Assembly: GCF_014650755.1 (NCBI RefSeq)
Contig: NZ_BMVO01000005.1
Span: 248,001-312,000, forward strand
Direction of reading: 5' to 3'
DNA length: 64,000 nucleotides
DNA from: Streptomyces chryseus
Lineage (GTDB): Bacteria; Actinomycetota; Actinomycetes; Streptomycetales; Streptomycetaceae
Below, piece by piece: positions 1-8,700 of this stretch. Each line of letters opens with the position of its first letter. Positions within the stretch are counted from its first letter, which is position 1. The notes under the pieces were generated by a model. The model was not told the DNA's origin, made no database searches, and saw only the letters and a program-made list of their open reading frames with translations. Both the position numbers and the translations under genes were made by a program.

Positions 1-564
1 GAGGCCGGGCAGGCGCTCGGCGAGGAATGGCGGGTCTACGCGATCGACCTGCGCGGGCACGGCGAGAGCGACTGGCCCGACGAGTACTCCGTCGAGCTCA
101 TGCGGGACGACGTCCTGGGCTTCCTGGACGAACTGGAACTGGACCGGGTCGGAGTGGTGGGCCACGGCATGGGCGGCGTCGTCGCCCGCCTGCTGGCGCA
201 GGACAACTCGGACCGGGTGGAGCGGCTCGTCCTGGAGGAGACCCCGCCGCCGTTCCCCGGCGTCACGGAGGCGTCGACCGCGCGCCCCGACGAACCGCTG
301 GACTACGACTGGCCCGTCGTCGCGGCCGTCACGGGCCAGCTCGCCGACCCCGACCCGGACTGGGCCGAGGCGCTCGGCGAGATCGTCGCCCCGACCATGA
401 TCATCACGGGTGGCCCGGACAGCTCCCTGCCGCAGGACCGGATGCCGGACATGGCCGCGCTCATCCCCGACTGCCGGCTCATCACCATCCCGGCCGGACA
501 TTACGTACATGAGGAGCGCCCCCGCCCGTTCGCGCATGAGGTCACCGAGTTCATGACCAGCTGA
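1..564 (+). CDS. Alpha/beta hydrolase, 5' end outside window, nucleophile Ser replaced by Gly
   Basis: The frame is open from base 1 to the TGA ending at 564 (187 residues visible). The order is that of an alpha/beta hydrolase: a DLRGHGES turn, a nucleophile-elbow region and a C-terminal GHYVHEERP segment carrying the expected catalytic His. The elbow reads GHGMGG where the family has GHSMGG, so the usual serine is Gly (codon ggc at about 160-162). This could be a non-catalytic homologue, a recently inactivated enzyme or a sequence error. Substrate unknown. The N-terminus, including the oxyanion-hole strand, lies upstream of the window. Confidence 0.85.
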   Translation, partial: EAGQALGEEWRVYAIDLRGHGESDWPDEYSVELMRDDVLGFLDELELDRVGVVGHGMGGVVARLLAQDNSDRVERLVLEETPPPFPGVTEASTARPDEPLDYDWPVVAAVTGQLADPDPDWAEALGEIVAPTMIITGGPDSSLPQDRMPDMAALIPDCRLITIPAGHYVHEERPRPFAHEVTEFMTS

Positions 565-613
565 CTCCGGCGGATGCCACCACCCCGTACCGGCTGATCC
601 CCAGGACGCCCGC

Positions 614-641
614 GCGGCCCGGCCGGTTCACAGCGGGCCGG
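614..641. terminator. Weak hairpin between convergent genes
   Basis: CGGCCCG (615-621) and CGGGCCG (634-640) form a 7-bp stem with a 12-nt loop between the hydrolase stop and the stop of the convergent minus-strand gene. No T-run follows, which is usual for Streptomyces. Weak support. Confidence 0.35.
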
Positions 642-694
642 AGCCGGTCCCGCCGTCCGGTCGCCGCGGCCACGAGGGCGAAGTGGCGCCGGGG

Positions 695-1390
695 TCAGCG
701 GTGGTACCAGTCCGTGCTGTCGCTGATGGCGATCGAGACGTACGTCTGATGGATCGCCACCAGCGACGCCACCACCCGGGGGTCCCACTGGCCCCGCACG
801 ACCCGGTAGTCGCCGGCCAGGCCGCGGAAGGACATCACGGCCCGGCCCGCGCCGTCGCGCCACACGATGCGACGCGGCGTCGTGACCGGGTCCTGCGCCA
901 TGCCGGTGAAGGCGGCGAACAGCAGCGCCACGTTGACGGGCAGGAGCACCGTCCACCACAGCGCCCACCACATCAGGCGCCCGGCCGAGCCGCGCACCGG
1001 GGGCGTGCCGGCCTGCTCCACGGTCCAGTGGGAACGCCCGATCCGGAAGATCCGCCCGCGCCGCAGCGAGATGCGGCCGATCGGCGCCCCGTCCGCGTCC
1101 AGCACCCGGTACACGAAACGCGGGCCGCCGAATCCGAAGCCGGTGCCGTGCTCCGTCGTCACCGAGGCGAGGACCTCACCGCACCGCTCGTCGGCGAACA
1201 GCAGGATCTCCCGGGCGCCCGGGAGGTACGCGTTCGGGCCTCCGGCGGCCGTGTTGCGCAGCAGGTACGCCACGGGACGCGCGCCCTGCGCCGTACCGTC
1301 GTCGGCGACCACGCGGACGGGTGCCCCCGGCCCGGGGGTGAGGGACGCGTCGCGGCCGCGGGGGTCGAGCATTCTGTACGTGATCGCCAT
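695..1390 (-). CDS. Membrane-associated protein, possibly scramblase/LURP-one-like
   Basis: 231 residues with an ATG start. The protein is rich in beta-strand-like segments of the type seen in the tubby/LURP-one/scramblase fold (for example GFGFGGPRFVYRVLDADG and GRISLRRGRIFRIGRSHWTV), followed by one strongly hydrophobic segment near residues 135-160 (WWALWWTVLLPVNVALLF) and a C-terminal region. The fold assignment is inference from the strand pattern, and no catalytic motif is visible. It is convergent with the upstream hydrolase and divergent from the fibronectin-domain lipoprotein. Function unknown. Confidence 0.7.
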   Translation of the reverse strand: MAITYRMLDPRGRDASLTPGPGAPVRVVADDGTAQGARPVAYLLRNTAAGGPNAYLPGAREILLFADERCGEVLASVTTEHGTGFGFGGPRFVYRVLDADGAPIGRISLRRGRIFRIGRSHWTVEQAGTPPVRGSAGRLMWWALWWTVLLPVNVALLFAAFTGMAQDPVTTPRRIVWRDGAGRAVMSFRGLAGDYRVVRGQWDPRVVASLVAIHQTYVSIAISDSTDWYHR

Positions 1391-1524
1391 CCGGGCGGCC
1401 CCCTATTTCGTGATCCGGTCCGTTCTGGGGCGTCAGCCTAATAGCGGGGTTCGCGCGCACTCTTGCCGGGCGTCGCCCCACGTGGCATACAGGTCTGGAC
1501 CATTGTCCCCGGCTGTCCCCCCGG

Positions 1525-2535
1525 ATGGAGGGTCCGACCGTGCAACGCCCCACCGTACGCACCGGTTCGATCTGTTCTGCCGTCACCCTGCTCACCCTGG
1601 TGGGGGTGGCGGTCGGCGGCTGCACCGGCTCCGGGCCCGACCGGGACACCGAGAAACCCTCCCGGCCCGGCGCGGTGACGGCCCAGGCGGGCAGCGCCAC
1701 CTCGGTGCACGTGATGTGGGACCGGTCCACGGACAACAGGGCCGTCGCCGGGTACGAGGTGTACGAGAACGGTGCCCGGATCAAGACCGTCACCGGGACG
1801 CGGCACATGGTCGACATCGACCGGCTCGCGCCCTCGACCGGGTACACCTTCACCGTCCGCGCGCGGGACGCCGCCGGCAATCTCTCCGCCGCCGGCGCGG
1901 CCGCCCCCGTCACGACCCCGGCCCGCACACCGGACGACCGGAAGCCGCCCTCGGCGCCCGCGAAGCTGCGGGGGCGGATCGAGGGGACCGGCGCCGTGCG
2001 CCTGTCCTGGCAGCGGGCCGCCGACGACACGGCCGTCACGTCGTACGACATCTACCAGGAGGACTCCCGCGTCCACAGCGTGCCCGGCGACACCACCACC
2101 GCCCGGGTCACCGGGCTGCGGCCCGGGACCGTCTACACGTTCACCGTCCGGGCCCGGGACGCCGCCGAGAACTCCTCCGGGGACAGCGCCGCCGTCGATC
2201 TGACCACCGCGCCCGGGCGCGGCGACGGCCCGTCCACCGCCCCCGGGGACCTGCGGGCCACGGCGCGCACGAAGGACGGGGTGCGGGGCATCGACGTCGA
2301 GTGGACACCGCCGCGGGTCGCCGGCGGGGGAGCGGTGAAGGAGCACCAGCTCTTCCTCAACGGCGAGTTGGCGACGACGATCGTGTGGGGTGCGCAGCCG
2401 CCGGCGGGGAGGGCGGCGTACCACTTCACGGTCGGCGAGCCGGTCGGCACGCGGTACAGCATCAAGCTGCGCGCGAAGCTGCCGGACGGGAAGTGGGGGG
2501 ACTTCTCGGCGCAGCGGACCGTCGTGACCCGGTGA
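1525..2535 (+). CDS. Secreted lipoprotein with three fibronectin type III domains
   Basis: 336 residues. An N-terminal hydrophobic signal ends in the lipobox VGGC near residue 33, so the mature protein should be lipid-anchored outside the cell. Two FnIII modules are clear: about residues 48-125 and 150-230, each with the YEVYENG/YDIYQED and GYTFTVRARDAAGN type strands. A third, more divergent one covers about 240-335. FnIII units of this kind in actinomycetes often belong to carbohydrate-active or adhesive surface proteins, but no catalytic domain is attached here. A GTG at 1540 is an alternative start. It is convergent with the Trm112-like gene. Confidence 0.85.
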   Translation: MEGPTVQRPTVRTGSICSAVTLLTLVGVAVGGCTGSGPDRDTEKPSRPGAVTAQAGSATSVHVMWDRSTDNRAVAGYEVYENGARIKTVTGTRHMVDIDRLAPSTGYTFTVRARDAAGNLSAAGAAAPVTTPARTPDDRKPPSAPAKLRGRIEGTGAVRLSWQRAADDTAVTSYDIYQEDSRVHSVPGDTTTARVTGLRPGTVYTFTVRARDAAENSSGDSAAVDLTTAPGRGDGPSTAPGDLRATARTKDGVRGIDVEWTPPRVAGGGAVKEHQLFLNGELATTIVWGAQPPAGRAAYHFTVGEPVGTRYSIKLRAKLPDGKWGDFSAQRTVVTR

Positions 2536-2550
2536 GCGGCCCGGGCGCGC

Positions 2551-2802
2551 TCAGCCGGCCGGCGGCGGGGGCTCGGACTCGGCTGAGGGGGTGAGCGCCG
2601 CCGGCAGGGCCAGCAGGCGGTGGTGCTCGCTCTCCGCCACCTGTTCGCCCGAGGAGGGGAGCAACTGGGGAATGCCGTCGACGATCGGGTAGCGGCGCCG
2701 CAGACGGGGGTTGTAGAGGGCGTTCTCCGGTACGAGAAGGGTCAGCGGGCCCTTGTCGAGGGGGCAGGCGAGGATCTGCAGCAGCGGGTCATCGGGGGTC
2801 AT
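2551..2802 (-). CDS. Trm112-like small protein
   Basis: 83 residues with the Trm112/YcaR pattern: LLQILACPLDKGPL at the start, YNPRLRRRYPIVDGIPQLLP in the middle and a low-complexity proline-rich tail. Trm112 proteins are small zinc-ribbon partners that activate methyltransferases in eukaryotes and archaea; bacterial homologues are poorly understood. Here the CxxC is reduced to CPLD, so a canonical zinc site is incomplete. It is the last gene of the minus-strand glycan operon and overlaps the upstream transporter by 14 bp. A partnership with one of the two operon methyltransferases is inference. Confidence 0.85.
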   Translation of the reverse strand: MTPDDPLLQILACPLDKGPLTLLVPENALYNPRLRRRYPIVDGIPQLLPSSGEQVAESEHHRLLALPAALTPSAESEPPPPAG

Positions 2803-3712
2803 GGCTCAACTCCTGGGTGGTGGGCTCTTGCTGGTGTGCGGCGAGGGTCAGCAGGACCCCCACCGCGAGGACGGCTCCGGCCAGGCGCAGGGTCAGGCGC
2901 ACCGGGTCGTCGGGCAGCGACTCGCCGAAGGCGAAGGTGCCGACGGCCGCGGTGTAGAGGCAGGACGTCGTCGTGCAGACCGGGACCACGAGGGAGGCGC
3001 GGCAGCGCTGCAGCGCGGTCTGGGACAGCAGCAGGCCCGTCGCTCCCGTGATGAGGAGCAGGTACGGGTAGGGCCCCGTGAGCAGGGTGAGCGCGGCACC
3101 CGCCGGGTCGTCCAGGGTGGCCGGGGTGAGGTGCGCGGAGACGCCCTTGATGGCCAGTGAGCTGACGCCGTAGACGAAGCCGACGGCCACGCCGTAGGCG
3201 ACGCCGTCGGCGGTCGGCGCCCGGTGGCGGTGCGCGACGCGGCGCTCGGTGGCGGAGTACAGGCTGAGGCCGATGGCGAGGGAGAGGGCGCTGATCAGCA
3301 CGACGAGGGCGAACGGGGAGCTTCGGCCGACGCTGTCGCTGCTCTGGCGCAGGGAGCCGACCACCATGAGCAGGGCGAGGAGGACGGCGGCCAGCGCGTA
3401 CCGCTCGCGGGCCGTGGTCCGTTCGCCGAGGAAGCGGTGGGAGAAGAGGAGCAGCAGGACCAGTCCCGAGACGAACAGGCCCTGGGCGGCGGCCATCGGG
3501 AGCGTCCGGTAGACGACGAGCTGCGCCGTGAAGCCGCCGGCGAGGGCGAGGGAGCCGCCGATCCACAGCGGGCTGCGCAGGAGGTGGCGGAGCAGGTGCG
3601 CGGGGCGGCGGACGTTCAGCGCCGGTAACCCGGCCAGGGCGCGCTTCTGCAGGACGAAGCCCGCGCTGTACAGGACGTTCGCCAGCAGCGCTGCCGCCAC
3701 CCCCCACCCCAT
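2789..3712 (-). CDS. DMT-superfamily (EamA-like) transporter
   Basis: 307 residues from the ATG at 3712 (MGWGVAAALLAN), which lies 5 bp after the methyltransferase stop; a longer reading upstream would overlap that gene. About ten hydrophobic segments run along its length, as in drug/metabolite transporters, with a helix-start pattern near LLANVLYSAGFVLQKRAL. Its position in a glycan/methyltransferase operon suggests export or flipping of an envelope precursor, but the substrate is not evident. It overlaps the Trm112-like gene by 14 bp. Confidence 0.85.
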   Translation of the reverse strand: MGWGVAAALLANVLYSAGFVLQKRALAGLPALNVRRPAHLLRHLLRSPLWIGGSLALAGGFTAQLVVYRTLPMAAAQGLFVSGLVLLLLFSHRFLGERTTARERYALAAVLLALLMVVGSLRQSSDSVGRSSPFALVVLISALSLAIGLSLYSATERRVAHRHRAPTADGVAYGVAVGFVYGVSSLAIKGVSAHLTPATLDDPAGAALTLLTGPYPYLLLITGATGLLLSQTALQRCRASLVVPVCTTTSCLYTAAVGTFAFGESLPDDPVRLTLRLAGAVLAVGVLLTLAAHQQEPTTQELSHDPR

Positions 3713-3717
3713 CGTGC

Positions 3718-4476
3718 TCAGGCCGCCGCGCGGCGGCGGGCGTGCGCCAGGAGGATCGACGCCGCGGTGGGCGCGGCGGAGCACACCAGCCGGTCCAGGG
3801 CGCGCAGCGGGCGGGGGACGCCGTGGAAGGGGGCGCCGGTGATCCGCACGACGTCGAAGCCCGACGCGGTGAGGAACTCGCGCAGCGCGCGGGCCGTGTA
3901 GAGGCGCAGGTGGCCGACCACCTCGGTGCCGGGGCGGCCGTGGATCGCGCGCAGGCTCACCTCCGAGAAGACGGGCTGGGTGCCGGTCAGGAGCAGGGCG
4001 CGGTTGTACCAGGCGGCGAGGTTGGGGGTGGAGAGCATCAGGTGGCCGCCGGGGGCCAGGACGCGTCTCAGCTCGTCCAGGGCGCTGTCCGGGTCCACCA
4101 GGTGCTCGATCACTTCGCTGAAGAGGACCGCGTCCGCCGCCCCCGTGGCGAAGGGCAGCCCGCTGTCGCCCAGTTCGCCCCGTACGACGTGGGTGAGGTG
4201 CCGCGACGCCCGGCGCAGCGCGTCCTGGGACCAGTCGACACCGATGACGCGGTGGTCGCGGAGCAGCGGTGCGGCGGTGGCCGCCGCCGTGCCGTCGCCG
4301 CAGCCGATGTCCAGGACGGTCGCTCCCGGGCGGGGCAGGGCGGCGGCGAGGATGCGGGCCTGGCGCAGGGTGCGCGGGGTCCCGGAGGCCACGGGGACGG
4401 CCGGGTTCTCGTAGAAGTCCTGGAGGGTCGGCGGGGTGTGGGGGCGGGTGGCGTGGGCGGTGTCCGGGTGCGTCAC
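3718..4476 (-). CDS. Class I SAM-dependent methyltransferase
   Basis: 252 residues. The chosen GTG start at 4476 makes a 4-bp GTGA overlap with the upstream acyltransferase gene. Motif I is VLDIGCGDGTAAA, followed by an acidic GVDWS strand, a SEVIEHLVDP segment and GGHLMLSTPN, typical of Methyltransf_11-type enzymes. A longer in-frame reading reaches 4734 but would lie wholly inside the upstream gene. Probable small-molecule or glycan methyltransferase; substrate unknown. It is one of two methyltransferases in this coupled operon. Confidence 0.85.
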   Translation of the reverse strand: MTHPDTAHATRPHTPPTLQDFYENPAVPVASGTPRTLRQARILAAALPRPGATVLDIGCGDGTAAATAAPLLRDHRVIGVDWSQDALRRASRHLTHVVRGELGDSGLPFATGAADAVLFSEVIEHLVDPDSALDELRRVLAPGGHLMLSTPNLAAWYNRALLLTGTQPVFSEVSLRAIHGRPGTEVVGHLRLYTARALREFLTASGFDVVRITGAPFHGVPRPLRALDRLVCSAAPTAASILLAHARRRAAA

Positions 4477-5774
4477 GACGTCACTCCGGACGCGTCCAGG
4501 TACTCCGTGAACAGGCTCAGCAGCCGTTCGCCGTCGGCGTCCCCCAGCAGCACGCCCGACCAGCGCAGCGCGAGGTGCAGGCGGCCCGCCGTACTCGCCG
4601 TGGTGACCGTGAGGCCGCGGGGCATGCGGGCGGGGGCCGAGAACCACACGGCCGTCGCCCGGCCCGCGCCCTCGCCGAAGTCCAGGGGGTACGGGACGCG
4701 GCCGATGTTGCTGAGCAGCGTGGTCGACGTCCACGGCGCCGCGGTGCGGCGCAGGGCGCGGGTGAACGCCGCCCGGACCGCCACCGGCAGCACGGGCGCC
4801 GTCAGCAGGGCGGCGCCGTGGCCCAGTTGGGGGCGCGGCAGTGCCTTCAGCGTGCGGGTGCGCAGGGCGGTACGGCGCAGGAGGTCCGGGACGTCCGCGT
4901 CGTGCGCGAGTTCGGCGGGGGAGAACGGCACCTCCACCAGCCGGGTGCCGTTGCCTATCGGCATGTCGGCGTCCCGGGAACGGTCGTCCACCGGCATCGT
5001 GATGCGCATCGGGCGGGGCGGGCCGCCGTGCTCGCGGTTCCAGGTGGCGATCATCCGGGCGGTCGCGACCATGAGCTGGTCGTTGACCGTGTACGGCGCG
5101 TCGCGCGGGCGGGTCGGCAGCGGGAGGTCGGCCGTCAGCATGCCGTTGGGAGCCGCCGAGGTGGGCGTGCCGCGGGCCACGCGCGCCACGGGGGCGAAGC
5201 CGGTGCGCGGGGCGGCGGCCGCGTGGTCCCCGGCGGCGGGCGAGCTCGGGGCCGGGGCGCGCCTGGGGGCCGGTGTCGCCGGGGAGTTGTCACGGCCGCC
5301 GTACAGCTCGGCGGCGGTGGCCAGGACGCGGAGGCAGGCGGGGCCGTCCAGGGCGGTGTGGTTGACGGTGAGGAGCAGGACGCGGTCGACGACCTCCATG
5401 CGTACGGGTGGGGAGAGGCTGAGCGGCGGTGCGAGGGACAGGGCGCGGGCCCTGGCCCGGGTGAGGGCGTCGGGAGTGGCCGGCGGGAACGTCACGACCT
5501 CGGTGTCGGGGTGCGGGGTGAGTTCCCACTCGTACCGCCGCCGGTACCAGGCGCCGGGAGCCTCGCGCATGAGGATGCGGGGGTGGCGCCGCAGGGCCTC
5601 GGTGAAGGCGGCGCGCAGGCGGGCGGGGTCGGGGCGGCCCGGCAGATGGACCTCGATGTGCACGGTCTCGGGCACGCGGGGGTGCAGGCAGTGCCGGGTC
5701 ACCTCGTCCACCACCGTGAAGGGGACGCGGTGGGGGCGGCTGCCGGGGCGGGCGGGGTGCTGGAGCGCGGTCAC
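4473..5774 (-). CDS. Condensation-domain acyltransferase (PapA/WS-DGAT-like)
   Basis: 433 residues with a GTG start that overlaps the preceding stop by 4 bp. The catalytic motif HxxxDG appears as NHTALDG near residue 130, and a C-terminal SNIGRVPYPLDFG segment resembles the structural motif of NRPS condensation and PapA-type acyltransferase domains. There is no carrier or adenylation domain, so it is a free-standing acyltransferase. Embedded between an AftD-like glycosyltransferase and a methyltransferase, it may acylate a surface glycan or lipid (inference). Confidence 0.85.
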   Translation of the reverse strand: MTALQHPARPGSRPHRVPFTVVDEVTRHCLHPRVPETVHIEVHLPGRPDPARLRAAFTEALRRHPRILMREAPGAWYRRRYEWELTPHPDTEVVTFPPATPDALTRARARALSLAPPLSLSPPVRMEVVDRVLLLTVNHTALDGPACLRVLATAAELYGGRDNSPATPAPRRAPAPSSPAAGDHAAAAPRTGFAPVARVARGTPTSAAPNGMLTADLPLPTRPRDAPYTVNDQLMVATARMIATWNREHGGPPRPMRITMPVDDRSRDADMPIGNGTRLVEVPFSPAELAHDADVPDLLRRTALRTRTLKALPRPQLGHGAALLTAPVLPVAVRAAFTRALRRTAAPWTSTTLLSNIGRVPYPLDFGEGAGRATAVWFSAPARMPRGLTVTTASTAGRLHLALRWSGVLLGDADGERLLSLFTEYLDASGVTS

Positions 5775-8700
5775 TGGGGCCTCTCCTGACCGGGGTCGGT
5801 GCGTTGGTCCCGGGTCCCGGCCACGGGGGTCCCGGTGACGGGGCCTGCGGGGCCGGTGCCGTGCCGGGGAGTCTCCTCGGGCGCCGAACGTTCGGGTACG
5901 GGGTGTCGTTCGGGGTGGTTGCGTTCGACACCCTGCGGGGAGCGCCCCGGCACGTCCCCTCCTGGCACCGCATGGACGTCCGGGGCGTTGCGCGGTGTGG
6001 TGACCAGGGCCGCTGTCAGGGCGGTCAGGGCCAGGAGCTGGGCCACCGGGCCGAACGCGCCCGCCGACGCGGAGGCGGGTTCGCCTGCCTGGAGGGCTGC
6101 CACCGTGCCCGCCGCCGTCATCGCCAGGAGGGCGACGAGGGGGAGGAGGGTGTGGCGGAAGTGGGCGACGAGGGCGAGGAGTGGGATCAGCAGGGCTGCC
6201 AGGAGGCCGGCGGTCAGTGCGAGGGTGACGGTCAGGGCCGCCAGGCCCAGGACGGAGCCCGGGGCGGGTGGAGCGGGTGGAGTGGGCGAGGTGGGTTGCG
6301 CTTCGGTTCGGCGGCGGTAGAGGGCCAGGGCTGCCAGGGCCGCGAGGGCCAAGGCGCCGCCGATCAGGCCGGCTTCGTACACGCGCGCCGGTTTGTACTC
6401 CATGCGCACCTCGCCGCCCTCGCCCTCCGGGATCAGCCAGCCCTGCTGCCAGCCGTCCAGCCGCAGGGACGGCAGTTCGCGGCCGTTGAGGGTGGCCTGC
6501 CAGCCCGCGTTCGCGTTCTCGTAGGTCTGGAGGTACGAGGCCTCGCCCGCCCCGACGGTGAGGGAACGGCGGTCGCCCGCGGCGTCCTTGACGGTGAGGG
6601 CGCGGGGGCGCTGGGCCGGTGGCGTGGCCTTGTTCCTCGTCAGGGTGATGTCGGTCAGGGCCAGCGGGCCCGTGTCACCGGCCTCCACGCGGTGCGTGCC
6701 CGCGGGCAGGCTCGCCCTGCCGTCGCGCTGCGGGCCCGCGCAGAGCGACACCTCGACGGGGCGGCGCTCGGTGAGGTCGCTCAGCTTCCCGCTCGCGGCG
6801 GTGGCGTGCAGGGTGCCGTCGATGGCGAGGACGGGGCCCTGGCCGCACGCAAGTTGGAACGTCTCGGTCGGTTCGGGCTGCGGGACTCTGAAGTCGTCCA
6901 GTGCGGGGACGTACACCTCGCTGAGGCCCACGGGGAGCTGCATCTCGCCGTTCGCCACCGGGTTGTGGACCGTGAGCGCCGCCGCGCGGGTGATCTTGAT
7001 GTCCAGGCGGTCGGTCCTGATGGGTTCGAAGCGGGCCAGGCCGTTCTCGTCCACCGAGGCCGTCGTCGCTCCGTCGGGTGAGCTGATCTCCACCTGCTCC
7101 GGGCGGGTGGACAGGCCCCCGGCGGCGGCGAAGACGATCTCGCCGATGGGGCGCTTCCCCGGCCAGCGCAGGTGAAGGGTCGGGTTGTCGCCCGCTATCC
7201 ACGCCGTCGTGAGGTCGCCGTCGACGAGGTTGCGGGGGGTGAGCGACGCGCCCAGGCGGGACGTCGAGTCCGCCGTGGCCGTCAGCCGGCGGCGTTGTTC
7301 GGGGGCGAGCGTGTAGAGGAGCTCGTCCAGCTTGTCGCCCGGTACGGGCAGGGCCGTGGCGGTCAGCGTGTACGTGCCCTTCGTGGTCGTCGAGAACTGG
7401 CGGTGCAGGCCCACCTCCGCCGACACGGGCGACAGCCCGCCCGGGTCACTGCCCCGGTGGAGGGATACCAGGTCGGGGTCCGCGTCCCGGGGCAGGGAGA
7501 GGAGGCGGGTCACCTGGACGCCGGGGATGTCCACGGAGGTGAAGCCCGCGCCCATCAGCCCGGGGCGGCCCTGCTGGGCGCCCGTGATGGTGAGCTTCAG
7601 GTACGTCGCCCGGCCCGGAGGCGCGTCGATCTCCTGCGGTGCGCCGTTGGGGTGCAGGGGGCTCGTCCTGCTGCCGTTGTCGGTCTCCACGCGTACGGCT
7701 GTCGGTGCGGCTCGCAGGCCCTCCGACGGGAGGGGCGTCACGCGGATCCGGGAGGGGAGGGTGGTGGGGGACGAGAAGGCGACGCGCAGCCACTCACCCT
7801 TCGGGTTCGCCGCGCTGCCCTCCGCCCACGCCGTGTCGGGGTTTCCGTCGAACGCGTTCACCGGGTCGTACTGCGGCAGGTGGAACAGCCAGTTGCCGCT
7901 GCTCGACGCCGTCACCGACTTCGCGCCGCGCAGTACGGCCGTGGTCTGGTGCTTGATGTCGTCGGTCGGCAGGATCTGGCGGGGCTCGCGGCCCGGGTCC
8001 TGGAGGCTCTCGGGGTGGTTCTTCTCGTTGGCGGTGTACGTGTAGGAGGTGTTCGAGTTGACCAGGCCGAAGCGGGTGTCGGCGCGCCGCAGGCCGTCGG
8101 CCGCCGCCTGGACCGCCGGGTCCGCCAGGCCGGGGTGGCTGTCACCGGTGAGTACGGCGGGACGCCCCCGCATCGTCGGGTCGGCCGAGAGGCGCAGGAG
8201 TGCCTCGGGGCCGCCGCTGACGAGCGCGGTGTCCGCCACCGGGGCGATGCCCGCCCTGGTGGGGCGCGGTGTGGTCGCGGGAGGTTCGTAGATCTCCACC
8301 GCCTGTTGCCGGGGGTAGAGGCCCTCGATCTGGACGGGGGTGTCGTCCGGGATGCGGCCGCCCGTGAGGACCGGGCCGAACGCCGTGACCCGACGGTAGC
8401 CGGACTCCTCCAGGGTGCGCTTGACGGTCTGCGGGGGTACGTAGCCGATCTGGTCCGGGTCCAGGTCGTTGCGCACGACGACGTAGTGCAGGCCGGCGCG
8501 GCTCAGGAAGTCGCTCAGGCCGGGGACCCGCCCTCCGGTGGTGAGGGCCTGCTCCACCGCGTCCATGGCCCGGCGGTTGCCGGGCGTTCCGAACGGCACG
8601 TAGTCGCGCTGTGCCCAGCGGGACCCCGCGAGCACGTCGAGCGGCTGGTCGATCGTCGAGCCCCAGGTGTGGATGCCGTGCGCCGTCGCCGGGACCACCA

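Noticed and set aside
3742..5838. Long plus-strand open frame over the methyltransferase and acyltransferase genes
   Set aside because: Arg/Gly/Ala-rich shadow; the minus-strand genes have clear motifs and 4-bp coupling.
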